28,486 nt of DNA from Burkholderiales bacterium (GTDB lineage: Bacteria; Pseudomonadota; Gammaproteobacteria; Burkholderiales; Burkholderiaceae_C). The stretch spans positions 1-28,486 of the forward strand of contig JANXTP010000156.1 of assembly GCA_025352345.1 (NCBI GenBank). Direction: 5' to 3'. Both the position numbers and the translations under genes were made by a program. Within the stretch, counting starts at the first letter, position 1, and each line of letters begins with the position of its first letter. The notes under the pieces are model-generated. The model did no database searches. It was not told the origin of the DNA and worked only from the letters and a program-made list of their open reading frames with translations. Of the stretch, positions 16,237-23,999 are shown one piece after another.

Positions 16237-17274
16237 TCACGGCGCGGCGACTTGCTGTCTGAGTTGCTGCGCCAGTTGCTGCCAGTAGCCGCTGGTACCA
16301 AACCACGGGAAGCTGGGCGGGAAGGCCGGGTCGCGCCAGCGCTTGGCCAGCCAGGCGCTCTGGTGAACGATGCGCAGCGTGCGCAAGGGCTCGATCAACG
16401 CGAGCTGGCGATCGTCGAAGTCCATGAACTGCTCGTAGCCGGCGAGCAGCGAGCGCAGCTGCAACTTCGCAGCAGCTTCATCGCCGGACAGCAGCATCCA
16501 CAGGTCCTGGATGGCCGGGCCCATCAGGCAGTCATCGAGGTCAACGAAGTGCGGGCCCGCATCGGTCCACAGCACATTGCCGACATGGCAATCGCCGTGC
16601 AGGCGGATCGGGTTCAGATCGCCGATGCGGTCGAAAGCGCGCTGCACCTCGGTCAGCGCGGCATTGACGGCATCGTGCCACTCGGGTTCGACCTCCGATG
16701 GGATGTTGCCGTGCGCGAGCAGCCAGTCGCGGCAATCCCAGCCGAACTCAGCCACCGTCAGACTGCGGCGATGCGCGAAGGGTTGGCGCGCACCGACCGC
16801 ATGCATGCGGCCGATGAAGCGGCCGATCCATTCCAGCGTCGCCGGCTGCTCGAGTTCCGGCGCCCAGCCGGCCTTGCGCTCGCTGACCGCGAAGCGGTAA
16901 GAGCCTTCTGCGATCGACACTTGGCCCAAGGTCGTCGGCACGCCGCTCAGCGAAACTTGCAGCGGCGACTCGGGATCGACAGCCAGGACCAACGGCGCCG
17001 CGATCGGAATTTCTTCGGCGGCCAGTTCGGCCGAGAACGCATGCTCTTCGAGGATCTGCGCGTTGCTCCAGCGCTCGGGCCGGTAGAACTTGGTCACCAC
17101 TGCCTTGCCGTCGATCAGGAAAAGCTGGAAGACGCGGTTCTCGTAGGAGTTGAGCTGCAGAAATCGCCCGTCGCTGCGCAGACCGACCCCATCGAGCGCG
17201 TCGAGGATCAACTCGGGCGTCAACCCGGAGAACGGGGTTTGCGAAACAGCGGCAGCGGATGGGGCTTCATGCAC
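16237..17274 (-). CDS. srkA: Stress response kinase A (Ser/Thr protein kinase, YihE/RdoA family)
   Basis: The protein has 345 residues. It resembles E. coli SrkA (328 residues) across its length: LNSYENRVFQ in the ATP-binding lobe, VVTKFYRPERW with the catalytic lysine, ILEEHAF, IGRFIGRMHAVG, the catalytic LHGDCHVGNVLW, the metal-binding FVDLDD, and GPAIQDLWMLLSGD. SrkA-type kinases are choline-kinase-like cytosolic kinases that protect against stress-induced death and are linked to Cpx-type envelope stress. It lies 21 bases downstream of the DUF2726 gene on the same strand, so the two may be co-transcribed. The C-terminus is convergent with htpG. Confidence 0.93.
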   Translation of the reverse strand: MHEAPSAAAVSQTPFSGLTPELILDALDGVGLRSDGRFLQLNSYENRVFQLFLIDGKAVVTKFYRPERWSNAQILEEHAFSAELAAEEIPIAAPLVLAVDPESPLQVSLSGVPTTLGQVSIAEGSYRFAVSERKAGWAPELEQPATLEWIGRFIGRMHAVGARQPFAHRRSLTVAEFGWDCRDWLLAHGNIPSEVEPEWHDAVNAALTEVQRAFDRIGDLNPIRLHGDCHVGNVLWTDAGPHFVDLDDCLMGPAIQDLWMLLSGDEAAAKLQLRSLLAGYEQFMDFDDRQLALIEPLRTLRIVHQSAWLAKRWRDPAFPPSFPWFGTSGYWQQLAQQLRQQVAAP

Positions 17275-17295
17275 CCAACGATCGTATGCGATCGA

Positions 17296-18207
17296 TCAAC
17301 GGCTACCCACGAGGCGCACCGGTGCGCGACGCCACCGGACATCGGCCTCGTCATCGCTCACGACGGGGCCATCGACGTGAGTACTCGAACCCGCAGCGGG
17401 CGGCCCGTCGACCAATTCGGGCTGTGACTCGCTCTCTGGCGCCGACCCGGGCCGGTCGTCGCTGGTGAAAAACGAATCGAGGAACACGCTCGGGTCCTGC
17501 CAGGTCGCGGACCGGTCCGCATGGGAGACGTCAGCGGTGCTGTTGTCTGGCGTGGCAGGTGTTGCCACTGCGCGCGGTGCTGCAGGCCCGGGCAGGGTGT
17601 CGGGCGACTTCTCGAGCGAACCGAAGGCATCACTGACGGGTGACACCACGAGCGGCATGAGGGGCGCCATGAAAGGGGCGTTGATGGGCTCACCTACGCT
17701 GCTGTCTTGCGCCTGATCGTTCATCAGCGAGCGCAACGCGTCGATGGACGGCAGGTCGTCGGCGGCGCAGTGCAGTCGCTGGATGCCGCACGCCGCGAGC
17801 ACCGATTCCTTGATTCGGGTGCTGCGCCGCGAGTGGCTGCGGGTGCTGTCGAGGTCAATCACCAGCAGCACATGACCATTCGGATTGCACACGGCGAACG
17901 TCACGTGGACTGCCCCGATCAACTCGTACCAGAACTTCACCTGGTCAGGTGTGTCCGGCTGGCACAGACGCACCAGCGGCAGCTTGGGCAGCACGATGTA
18001 CTTGGGGAGCGCCAGTCGAAGCTGGTTGTAGACGCGCCGCTCATCGGCATTGAGCACCCGCCGTGCGGCCAGTGTCCAATCCTTCGGCAGCGGCGAGAGG
18101 CGCCGGCGGGGCGGCGCCCAAGCCCACGCCGCCAGGCCGCCCAGCGCTGCGCCGACCGCGATCAACAAGGCGGCAATCCACATCGACAGGGCAGGGGCGG
18201 CGTTCAC
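17296..18207 (-). CDS. DUF2726 domain membrane-anchored protein
   Basis: The protein has 303 residues and three visible parts. An N-terminal membrane helix (MWIAALLIAVGAALGGLAAW, about 9-28) probably anchors it. A DUF2726 domain follows (about 45-170): LNADERRVYNQLRLAL, KYIVLPKLPLVRL and HVLLVIDLDS, then a helix-turn region leading to HCAADDLPSIDALRSL. DUF2726 resembles nuclease-like folds, but its function is unknown. The last 130 residues are Pro/Ser/Asp-rich and probably disordered. The start is GTG at 18207; ATG at 18183 would begin exactly at the hydrophobic helix and is a reasonable alternative. It lies head to head with rplM across a 339-base gap and just upstream of srkA. Confidence 0.78.
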   Translation of the reverse strand: MNAAPALSMWIAALLIAVGAALGGLAAWAWAPPRRRLSPLPKDWTLAARRVLNADERRVYNQLRLALPKYIVLPKLPLVRLCQPDTPDQVKFWYELIGAVHVTFAVCNPNGHVLLVIDLDSTRSHSRRSTRIKESVLAACGIQRLHCAADDLPSIDALRSLMNDQAQDSSVGEPINAPFMAPLMPLVVSPVSDAFGSLEKSPDTLPGPAAPRAVATPATPDNSTADVSHADRSATWQDPSVFLDSFFTSDDRPGSAPESESQPELVDGPPAAGSSTHVDGPVVSDDEADVRWRRAPVRLVGSR

Positions 18208-18546
18208 GGGTCAGGCAACCATCGTTGACAGGGAGCAGGTAAACACCTCTCCGGGCGCCCGATGCTATCGCCGGCGCAGGCCGAAGATGTTTCAGGTGAA
18301 TGGGCGGGCCCCGGACAGGTCGATGCGCCCCATGCCAGGCAACCAGATCGATGTTCCTCAGGCGCGTGTCCATCTGCTATCATTGCAGGCTGACCTGAAT
18401 TTGATGCCATCAGGCGGTGCGGCTGGGTTTGGCGCAACGAATTTCCCGAGAGGCTGCCATTCCAGAAGCAGTTCCAACGGTGATTCAGGACAGCGGACAG
18501 GCGTTCGCGGATGTCCACAAGGCAAGTTTCTCGTACAGGAATAACC
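18208..18546. promoter_or_regulatory. Long leader and promoter region of rplM-rpsI
   Basis: This 339-base gene-free stretch separates the DUF2726 gene from rplM. The best rightward promoter is TATCAT at 18377-18382 with a weak -35 TTCCTC at 18354-18359 (17-base spacer), giving a leader of roughly 155 bases. In E. coli the L13 operon leader is a target for feedback by L13, and a long leader here would fit similar control. I could not define a specific structure. Nothing resembling a gene or RNA was recognised in the remainder. Confidence 0.45.
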
Positions 18547-18975
18547 ATGAAAACCTTCAGCGCCAAACCGGCCGAAGTGACGCATGAGTGGTTTGTGATC
18601 GACGCGACCGACAAGGTCCTCGGCAGGGTGGCCAGTGAAGTCGCCCTCCGTTTGCGCGGAAAGCACAAAGCCATTTACACGCCTCACGTCGATACCGGCG
18701 ACTTCATTGTCATCGTCAATGCCGACAAGATCCGCGTGACCGGCAACAAAGCCAATGACAAGGTGTACTACCGGCACACCGGTTACCCCGGCGGCATCAT
18801 CGCGACGAAATTCAAGGACATGCAAGCCAAGCATCCGGGCCGTGCGCTCGAGAAGGCTGTCAAGGGCATGCTTCCCAAGGGTCCATTGGGTTACGCCATG
18901 GTCAAGAAATTGAAGGTGTACGCCGGTGCCACGCACCCGCATACCGCACAGCAGCCCAAGCCGCTGGAAATCTAA
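18547..18975 (+). CDS. rplM: 50S ribosomal protein L13
   Basis: The protein has 142 residues, the same length as E. coli L13. It shows KTFSAKP, HEWFVIDATDKVLGR, the RGKHKAIYTPHVDTGDFIVIVNA core, TGYPGG and LPKGPLGYAMVKKLKVYAG, all typical of the family. It is an early-assembly protein of the large ribosomal subunit. The start at 18547 is set by the AGGA ribosome site at 18537-18540, six bases upstream; the open frame extends upstream into the leader without support. The rpsI ribosome site overlaps its stop codon, the classic rplM-rpsI operon. Confidence 0.98.
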   Translation: MKTFSAKPAEVTHEWFVIDATDKVLGRVASEVALRLRGKHKAIYTPHVDTGDFIVIVNADKIRVTGNKANDKVYYRHTGYPGGIIATKFKDMQAKHPGRALEKAVKGMLPKGPLGYAMVKKLKVYAGATHPHTAQQPKPLEI

Positions 18976-18985
18976 GGGGCATGTG

Positions 18986-19378
18986 ATGATTGGTAATTGG
19001 AACTATGGTACCGGCCGCCGCAAGTCGTCGGTCGCACGCGTTTTCATGAAGAAGGGCACCGGCCAGATTCTCGTCAACGGCAAGACCGTCGATGAGTACT
19101 TCGGCCGCCAGACTTCGATCATGATCGTCAAGCAGCCCTTGATGTTGACCGCCAACGATGCAGCGTTCGATGTCAAGGTGAATGTCCACGGCGGCGGCGA
19201 ATCCGGCCAGGCCGGTGCGGTGCGTCACGGCATCACCCGTGCGCTGATCGATTACGACGCAGCGCTGAAGCCTGAGCTCAGCCGCGCTGGTTTCGTCACC
19301 CGCGATGCCCGTGAGGTCGAGCGCAAGAAGGTCGGCTTCCACGGCGCACGTCGTCGCAAGCAATTCAGCAAGCGCTGA
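18986..19378 (+). CDS. rpsI: 30S ribosomal protein S9
   Basis: The protein has 130 residues, the E. coli S9 length. Family motifs are NYGTGRRKSSVARVF, GGGESGQAGAVRHGITRAL and the basic C-terminal tail RKKVGFHGARRRKQFSKR, which in the ribosome reaches the P-site tRNA anticodon stem. The start at 18986 follows AAGGGG (18974-18979), which overlaps the rplM stop codon; an ATG at 18981 is out of frame. It is the second gene of the rplM-rpsI operon and is followed by an intrinsic terminator. Confidence 0.98.
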   Translation: MIGNWNYGTGRRKSSVARVFMKKGTGQILVNGKTVDEYFGRQTSIMIVKQPLMLTANDAAFDVKVNVHGGGESGQAGAVRHGITRALIDYDAALKPELSRAGFVTRDAREVERKKVGFHGARRRKQFSKR

Positions 19379-19410
19379 TCGTCTACCGCCTCGCTGTTGC
19401 ACATGCAGCG

Positions 19411-19438
19411 AAAGGTCGCCTTCGGGCGACCTTTTTCG
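19411..19438 (+). terminator. Intrinsic terminator of rplM-rpsI
   Basis: A perfect 10-bp stem (19411-19420 with 19425-19434) closed by a stable TTCG tetraloop runs straight into a T-tract ending at 19436. It lies 32 bases after the rpsI stop codon. This is the clearest Rho-independent terminator in the window. Confidence 0.93.
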
Positions 19439-19454
19439 TTCTGGACGCAAGGTT

Positions 19455-19488
19455 CATAATCAAGCTTTGGTGCTTAGATCTTCAGGAG
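19455..19488 (+). promoter_or_regulatory. Possible -10 and ribosome site for erpA
   Basis: CATAAT at 19455-19460 is a good -10 match placed just after the rpsI terminator, but no convincing -35 lies 16-18 bases upstream (only T-rich terminator tail). AGGAG at 19484-19488 lies five bases before the erpA ATG and decides that start. Confidence 0.4.
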
Positions 19489-19493
19489 CAGTC

Positions 19494-19874
19494 ATGAACG
19501 CCGCCGCAGAACAAAACCACCTCGCCGCCCCGCAGGACGAACCACCTCCTCCACTGGTTTTCACCGACAGCGCCGCGTCGAAGGTCAAGGAGCTGGTCGA
19601 TGAAGAAGGCAACCCCGATCTGAAACTGCGCGTCTTCGTTCAAGGTGGCGGCTGTTCGGGCTTCCAGTACGGCTTCACCTTCGACGAGGTGCTCAATGAA
19701 GACGACACCCGCATGGACAAGAACGGTGTCACCCTGCTGATCGACGCGATGAGCCTGCAGTACCTAATGGGTGCAGAGATCGACTACAAGGACGATCTGC
19801 AAGGCGCGCAGTTCGTCATCAAGAACCCGAACGCCACGACCACCTGCGGCTGCGGCTCCAGCTTCTCGGTCTGA
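19494..19874 (+). CDS. erpA: Iron-sulfur cluster insertion protein ErpA (A-type carrier)
   Basis: The protein has 126 residues. It is an A-type Fe-S carrier with the three invariant cysteines: one in VQGGGCSGFQYGFTF, two in the terminal TTCGCGSSFSV. GFTFDEVLNEDD and SLQYLMGAEIDYKDDLQGAQFVIKNPNA are diagnostic of ErpA rather than IscA. It passes 4Fe-4S clusters to apo-enzymes, including those of isoprenoid synthesis and respiration. The start at 19494 is fixed by an AGGAG site five bases away; the upstream open frame overlaps rpsI and is spurious. A short Pro-rich extension (residues 1-20) precedes the fold. It is convergent with anmK, leaving six bases between their stops. Confidence 0.96.
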   Translation: MNAAAEQNHLAAPQDEPPPPLVFTDSAASKVKELVDEEGNPDLKLRVFVQGGGCSGFQYGFTFDEVLNEDDTRMDKNGVTLLIDAMSLQYLMGAEIDYKDDLQGAQFVIKNPNATTTCGCGSSFSV

Positions 19875-19880
19875 GGTTTT

Positions 19881-21011
19881 TCAGGCGGCCGGGTACAACG
19901 CCCCGAGGATGCGCGGGCCGCGTGCCCCGGTGACGGCTGGCAGATTTCCCGCACGGCGATCCACCCAGGCGCTGGCCAGCCAGGCGAAGGCCACGGCCTC
20001 GACCTGATCGGCGGCCAGTCCTTCCGTTTCGGTCGAGTGGATCGGCAAGTGCGGCAGGCGCTGCGCCAAACGGCGCATCAACTCGGCGTTGTAGGCGCCA
20101 CCACCACACACCAGAAGCCGGCTTGCATCTGGTGCATAACGGGCCATTGATTGCTGGCTGCACCACGCTGTCAGCTCGGTCAGCGTGGTCTGTACATCGA
20201 CTGGATGCAACACCTTTCCAGCGGCTGTCATCTGGTTCAGGCACTGTTTCAGCCATGCCTGGCTAAACAGATCCCGCCCGGTGCTCTTGGGCGCTGGCAG
20301 TGAAAAGTACGCATCGCTCTGCATCACGCCCAGAAGTGCCTGATCGACCGAGCCCGACGCCGCCCAGGCGCCATCGCGATCAAAGGGCTCGCCGCGATGG
20401 ATCGCGCACCAGTGGTCCATCAGCACATTGCCAGGGCCGCAGTCGAGGCCGACCGTGGTGCCGTCTGCCGCCAGCACCGACAGGTTGCTGATGCCGCCGA
20501 GGTTCAGCACCGCGAGGTTGTCGTTGTCGCGACCGAACGCCGCGCGGTGAAAGGCGGGCACCAGCGGCGCGCCCTGACCACCGGCGGCCACGTCACGCGA
20601 TCTGAAGTCCGCGATCACATCGACGCCGGTCAGCTCGGCCAGCAACGCGCCATTGCACAACTGCAGCGTGTAACCGATGCCGTCGAACGCGCCAGGGCAG
20701 TGCCTGACGGTTTGCCCGTGGGCCCCGATGGCGACCACCTCTGACGGGTTCACGTCAGCGCTTTCTAGCAAGGCTTTCACCACCTCGGCATAGGCCTTCG
20801 CCACGGCGTTGCTCGCGAGCGAGGCGCGGTGCAGTTCATTGCTGCCGGGGGTGTTCAGCGCGAGCAGCTCAGCCGCGAATTCGGCCGGGAACGCGCGGTG
20901 CACATGGGCGTGCACCGCCAGAGACGGCAGGTCATTGAACGCTACTACCACCCCGTCGACGCCATCGAGCGAGGTGCCGGACATCAGGCCGATGAACAGT
21001 CGATTCACCAC
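19881..21011 (-). CDS. anmK: Anhydro-N-acetylmuramic acid kinase
   Basis: The protein has 376 residues if it starts at GTG 21011 (GTG 21008 is also possible); E. coli AnmK has 369. It phosphorylates and opens 1,6-anhydro-MurNAc, recycling cell-wall sugar. Motifs: LFIGLMSGTSLDGVDGVVVA at the N-terminus (phosphate loop), VVAIGAHGQTVRH, LNLGGISNLSVL, LDCGPGNVLMD and LLVCGGGAYN near the C-terminus. No ATG lies before the MSGTSLDG motif, and the open frame upstream passes through the terminator of the peptidase gene, so a GTG start is required. GCGGAAAATGAA just upstream may serve as ribosome site. Its neighbour is a peptidoglycan endopeptidase, so both act in cell-wall turnover. Confidence 0.95.
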   Translation of the reverse strand: MVNRLFIGLMSGTSLDGVDGVVVAFNDLPSLAVHAHVHRAFPAEFAAELLALNTPGSNELHRASLASNAVAKAYAEVVKALLESADVNPSEVVAIGAHGQTVRHCPGAFDGIGYTLQLCNGALLAELTGVDVIADFRSRDVAAGGQGAPLVPAFHRAAFGRDNDNLAVLNLGGISNLSVLAADGTTVGLDCGPGNVLMDHWCAIHRGEPFDRDGAWAASGSVDQALLGVMQSDAYFSLPAPKSTGRDLFSQAWLKQCLNQMTAAGKVLHPVDVQTTLTELTAWCSQQSMARYAPDASRLLVCGGGAYNAELMRRLAQRLPHLPIHSTETEGLAADQVEAVAFAWLASAWVDRRAGNLPAVTGARGPRILGALYPAA

Positions 21012-21025
21012 TTCATTTTCCGCCA

Positions 21026-21052
21026 AAGAAAAAGCCCGCAGCGGCGGGCTTT
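21026..21052 (-). terminator. Intrinsic terminator of the M23 peptidase gene
   Basis: On the minus strand a 9-bp stem (21052-21044 with 21039-21031, 4-nt loop) is followed by a T-rich tract (TTCTTT, continuing the stem's own T run). It lies 35 bases after the peptidase stop and about 15-20 bases before the anmK GTG start, so anmK probably needs its own promoter or read-through. Confidence 0.82.
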
Positions 21053-21087
21053 GGCTGTTCTGATCTGAAACAGGTCGTCGCCTGGAC

Positions 21088-22479
21088 TCACTCAAACTCA
21101 GCGTTCGCCGGGTTCGCGCCTTGCGCAACGCCCAACTGGGCTTTGGCCGACAGTGCCAGCTGCGCGAACTGCGCGCGTGCAGCCGGCGCCAGCGCGACCG
21201 TGTTGGCCAGGCTGGCGATCACCGACGGATCCCGCTGAACACCACCGACCTTGAACTCGAAATGCAGGTGTGGCCCGGTGGCCCAGCCGGTCATGCCGAC
21301 GGCGCCGATGTGCATGCCCTGGGTGACGGCCTGCCCCTTGCGCACGTCGATGCGGCTCAGGTGTGCATACAGCGTGCTGCGGTCGCCTGCATGCTTGACG
21401 GCCACCACATTGCCGTACCCGTTCTGCCAGCCGGCGAATTCCACGATGCCATCGCTGACCACGCGAACCGGTGTGCCCATCGGTGCGCCGTAGTCGACGC
21501 CGGCATGCTGGCGCCAGTTCTGCAGGATCGGGTGGAAGCGCATCGCGAAGCCCGAGGTCACCCGCGAAAACTCCATCGGGCTGGCCAGGAACGATCGCTG
21601 CTTGCTGCGGCCGCTCGGGTCGAAATAGGCACCACGCTGGCCTGCTTGCGTGCTTTCGAACCAGATTGCCGAATGAGACTCGCCCTTGTTGACGAACTCT
21701 GCCGCGAGCACACGCCCGGCGGACTCGTTCCAGGTGATGGGCTCGCCATCGGCCGTCAGCGTTTCATAGACCACCGAGAAGGTGTCGCCGCGGCGCAGAT
21801 CGCGGTGGAAGTTGATTTCTGTCGCGAACACTTCAGCCAGCTGCGTCGCGATGGCGTCCGGCAGGCCGGCTTCATCGGTCGCATTGAAGAGCGAATTGAG
21901 CACCACGCCGCTGCCCATCTTCGACATCGCGGCCAGTGGCGCGGTTTCGACGCGGGCGTCGAACTGATGACCATCGCGCGTGATGCGCAGCCGGGTGAAA
22001 TGGGTGGTGAGTTGAGCGGCGCTGCGCGCGGGGTAGCGGGCTACCAGTTCATCCATCTGACCCGTTGCATCGGCACGCACCTGAACCATCTTGCCGCTGC
22101 GGCCCGACAGCAGCTCGCGTGCGAGGCTGTCGCGGCGCAGGAAGGAGGCCGCTTCAGCGTCATCGACCCCAAGGCGACGCAGCAGACTGTCCACCGTGTC
22201 GCCGGGGCGTGTCGTGTCGTTTCGATACAGGGACAGCTCTTGCTGGGCCAGTGATACCACCTGCGATTGCAGGTCCACCGGCGCGACCGATTCGGTGACG
22301 AGGTGTTGTACCTGGGTGTCGATTGAGGTGAGCGGCGCAACGCCGAATGCCGTGACGCCGAAGCCAGCGCAACCGAGCAGGATCGCCGCGTAGAGCCGCC
22401 GAGGATGCCGGCGTACCACGCTGGCGGCACGCTGGCCCAGAAGAACAACCATGCGATCGATCAAATCAGGTGTGCTCAA
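21088..22479 (-). CDS. M23 family metallopeptidase (MepM-like peptidoglycan DD-endopeptidase)
   Basis: The protein has 463 residues with a TTG start at 22479; ATG 22452 would give 454. A basic N-terminus is followed by one membrane helix (LYAAILLGCAGFGVTAFGVA, about 29-48), so the rest lies in the periplasm. Residues near 85-115 (RPGDTVDSLLRRLGV) resemble the LysM/OapA-like region of MepM. The C-terminal LytM domain has the zinc ligands His325 and Asp329 (HAGVDYG) and HLH at 404-406, with GYGNVVAVKHAG and TLYAHLS between them. It should cleave peptidoglycan cross-links for wall growth. The gene precedes anmK, another wall-recycling gene, and is divergent from tyrS. A promoter and a palindrome lie upstream. 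Confidence 0.93.
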   Translation of the reverse strand: MSTPDLIDRMVVLLGQRAASVVRRHPRRLYAAILLGCAGFGVTAFGVAPLTSIDTQVQHLVTESVAPVDLQSQVVSLAQQELSLYRNDTTRPGDTVDSLLRRLGVDDAEAASFLRRDSLARELLSGRSGKMVQVRADATGQMDELVARYPARSAAQLTTHFTRLRITRDGHQFDARVETAPLAAMSKMGSGVVLNSLFNATDEAGLPDAIATQLAEVFATEINFHRDLRRGDTFSVVYETLTADGEPITWNESAGRVLAAEFVNKGESHSAIWFESTQAGQRGAYFDPSGRSKQRSFLASPMEFSRVTSGFAMRFHPILQNWRQHAGVDYGAPMGTPVRVVSDGIVEFAGWQNGYGNVVAVKHAGDRSTLYAHLSRIDVRKGQAVTQGMHIGAVGMTGWATGPHLHFEFKVGGVQRDPSVIASLANTVALAPAARAQFAQLALSAKAQLGVAQGANPANAEFE

Positions 22480-22505
22480 TGTTCAGGGGGCGCATCGCGC
22501 GGTGT

Positions 22506-22527
22506 GCAGACATCGCGTGATGTCTGC
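22506..22527. promoter_or_regulatory. Palindrome near the start of the peptidase transcript
   Basis: A perfect 9-bp inverted repeat, GCAGACATC (22506-22514) and its complement (22519-22527), with a 4-base loop. It lies just downstream of the proposed peptidase promoter, where it could be a repressor site or a 5' leader hairpin. The binding protein is unknown. Confidence 0.5.
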
Positions 22528-22533
22528 CGGGTA

Positions 22534-22562
22534 AATATGACTGCGTGAACCCGTCCCGTAAA
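22534..22562 (-). promoter_or_regulatory. Probable sigma-70 promoter of the M23 peptidase gene
   Basis: On the minus strand, -35 TTTACG (22562-22557) and -10 CATATT (22539-22534) are separated by exactly 17 bases. Each matches the consensus at four of six positions. Transcription would start near 22527, about 50 bases before the TTG start. Confidence 0.45.
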
Positions 22563-22719
22563 CTGCGGAGCGATTCAAACACCTATGAGCGGCAGCCAGA
22601 CTCGTGATCACTGCGCTGGCCAAAGCCCCAAAACGAGGCGCAAGTATAACGACGGGAGCAGCGGGATTTGCCATGTCGAACGCGCCGATTGCCCCGTCTT
22701 TATTACGTAGTTTCCCGAC

Positions 22720-23976
22720 ATGTCGCCACTCGACCTTTTCGACCCGAATGCGCCCAGCTTGAGCCCTTTTCCTGTGACAGAACGTGTCCTGGCGGCCTTT
22801 CACGCCACGCAACGGGGCTGTGACGAACTGCTGCCGCAAGCCGATTGGCTGAACAAACTGGCCCGCGCCGAGGCCACCGGGACTCCGTTGCGCATCAAGC
22901 TCGGACTCGACCCGACCGCCCCCGACATCCATCTCGGCCACACCGTGGTGCTGAACAAGCTCCGGCAATTGCAGGATCTGGGCCACACGGTGATCTTCCT
23001 GATCGGCGACTTCACCTCGATGATCGGCGACCCGTCCGGTCGCAACGCCACCCGGCCGCCGCTGACCCGCGAGCAGATCGAGGACAACGCGAAGACCTAC
23101 TACCAGCAGGCCACGCTGGTGCTCGACCCGGAGAAGACCAAGGTTCGCTACAACTCCGAGTGGAGCGACCCGCTGGGGGCGCGCGGCTTGATTCAACTGG
23201 CCTCGCGCTACACGGTGGCGCGCATGATGGAGCGCGACGACTTCACCAAGCGCTACAAGGCTGGCACGCCAATCAGCGTGCACGAATTTCTCTACCCGCT
23301 GATGCAGGGCTACGACTCGGTGGCTTTGAAGAGCGACCTGGAGCTCGGCGGCACCGACCAGAAATTCAACCTGCTGGTGGGCCGTGCGCTGCAAAGCGAG
23401 TACGGCCAGGAGCCGCAGTGCATCCTGACGATGCCGCTGCTCGAGGGCCTGGACGGCGTCGAGAAGATGTCCAAGAGCAAGGGCAACTTCATTGGCATCA
23501 GCGAGGCCCCCAACGACATGTTCGCCAAGCTGCTGTCGATCAGCGACACGCTGATGTGGCGCTACTTCACGCTGCTGAGTTTCCGCTCCGAGGAAGACAT
23601 CGCCGCGCTGAAAGCCGAGGTCGACGCCGGCCGCAACCCGAAGGACGCGAAGGTGATGCTGGCCAAGGAGATCACCGCCCGGTTCCACCGTGCTGCGGCG
23701 GCCGATGCGGCCGAGAACGATTTCAACCTGCGCGCCCGTGGGGGGGTGCCCGATGTCATCCCCGAACTGTCGATTGCCGGGGCGCCTATTGGCATCGGTG
23801 CCTTGCTGCGCGAAGCACTGCTGGCGCCGTCGAGCAGCGAAGCGCTGCGCCTGGTCGATGGTGGCGGCGTCAAGGTGGACGGCAGCGTGGTCAGCGACCG
23901 CGGCCTGAAACTCAACGCCGGGACCTACGTGTTGCAGGTCGGCAAGCGCAAGTTCGCGCGGGTGACGTTGAGCTAA
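22720..23976 (+). CDS. tyrS: Tyrosyl-tRNA synthetase
   Basis: The protein has 418 residues. It is a class I aminoacyl-tRNA synthetase charging tRNA-Tyr. The ATP-binding HIGH motif is HLGH (71-74) in LGLDPTAPDIHLGHTVVL. FLIGDFTSMIGDPSGR, ELGGTDQKFNLLVGR and the KMSKS loop (249-253) follow, and a C-terminal S4 RNA-binding domain (about 350-415) holds LRLVDGGGVKVDGSVV. The order and text match the TyrRS subtype common in beta- and gammaproteobacteria (TyrZ-like, near 400 residues). The ATG at 22720 lacks a clear Shine-Dalgarno, and the first 18 residues are variable in the family, so a slightly different start is possible. A 240-base divergent gap separates it from the peptidase gene. Confidence 0.97.
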   Translation: MSPLDLFDPNAPSLSPFPVTERVLAAFHATQRGCDELLPQADWLNKLARAEATGTPLRIKLGLDPTAPDIHLGHTVVLNKLRQLQDLGHTVIFLIGDFTSMIGDPSGRNATRPPLTREQIEDNAKTYYQQATLVLDPEKTKVRYNSEWSDPLGARGLIQLASRYTVARMMERDDFTKRYKAGTPISVHEFLYPLMQGYDSVALKSDLELGGTDQKFNLLVGRALQSEYGQEPQCILTMPLLEGLDGVEKMSKSKGNFIGISEAPNDMFAKLLSISDTLMWRYFTLLSFRSEEDIAALKAEVDAGRNPKDAKVMLAKEITARFHRAAAADAAENDFNLRARGGVPDVIPELSIAGAPIGIGALLREALLAPSSSEALRLVDGGGVKVDGSVVSDRGLKLNAGTYVLQVGKRKFARVTLS

Positions 23977-23999
23977 GCTGAGCTGAGCCGCCGACACCG

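Noticed and set aside
17281..17300. Short CGATCG inverted repeat between srkA and the DUF2726 gene
   Set aside because: Six-base arms in GC-rich DNA occur by chance, and there is no T-tract or promoter context.
22645..22650. TATAAC as a -10 element for tyrS
   Set aside because: No acceptable -35 lies 16-18 bases upstream and no extended -10 is present.
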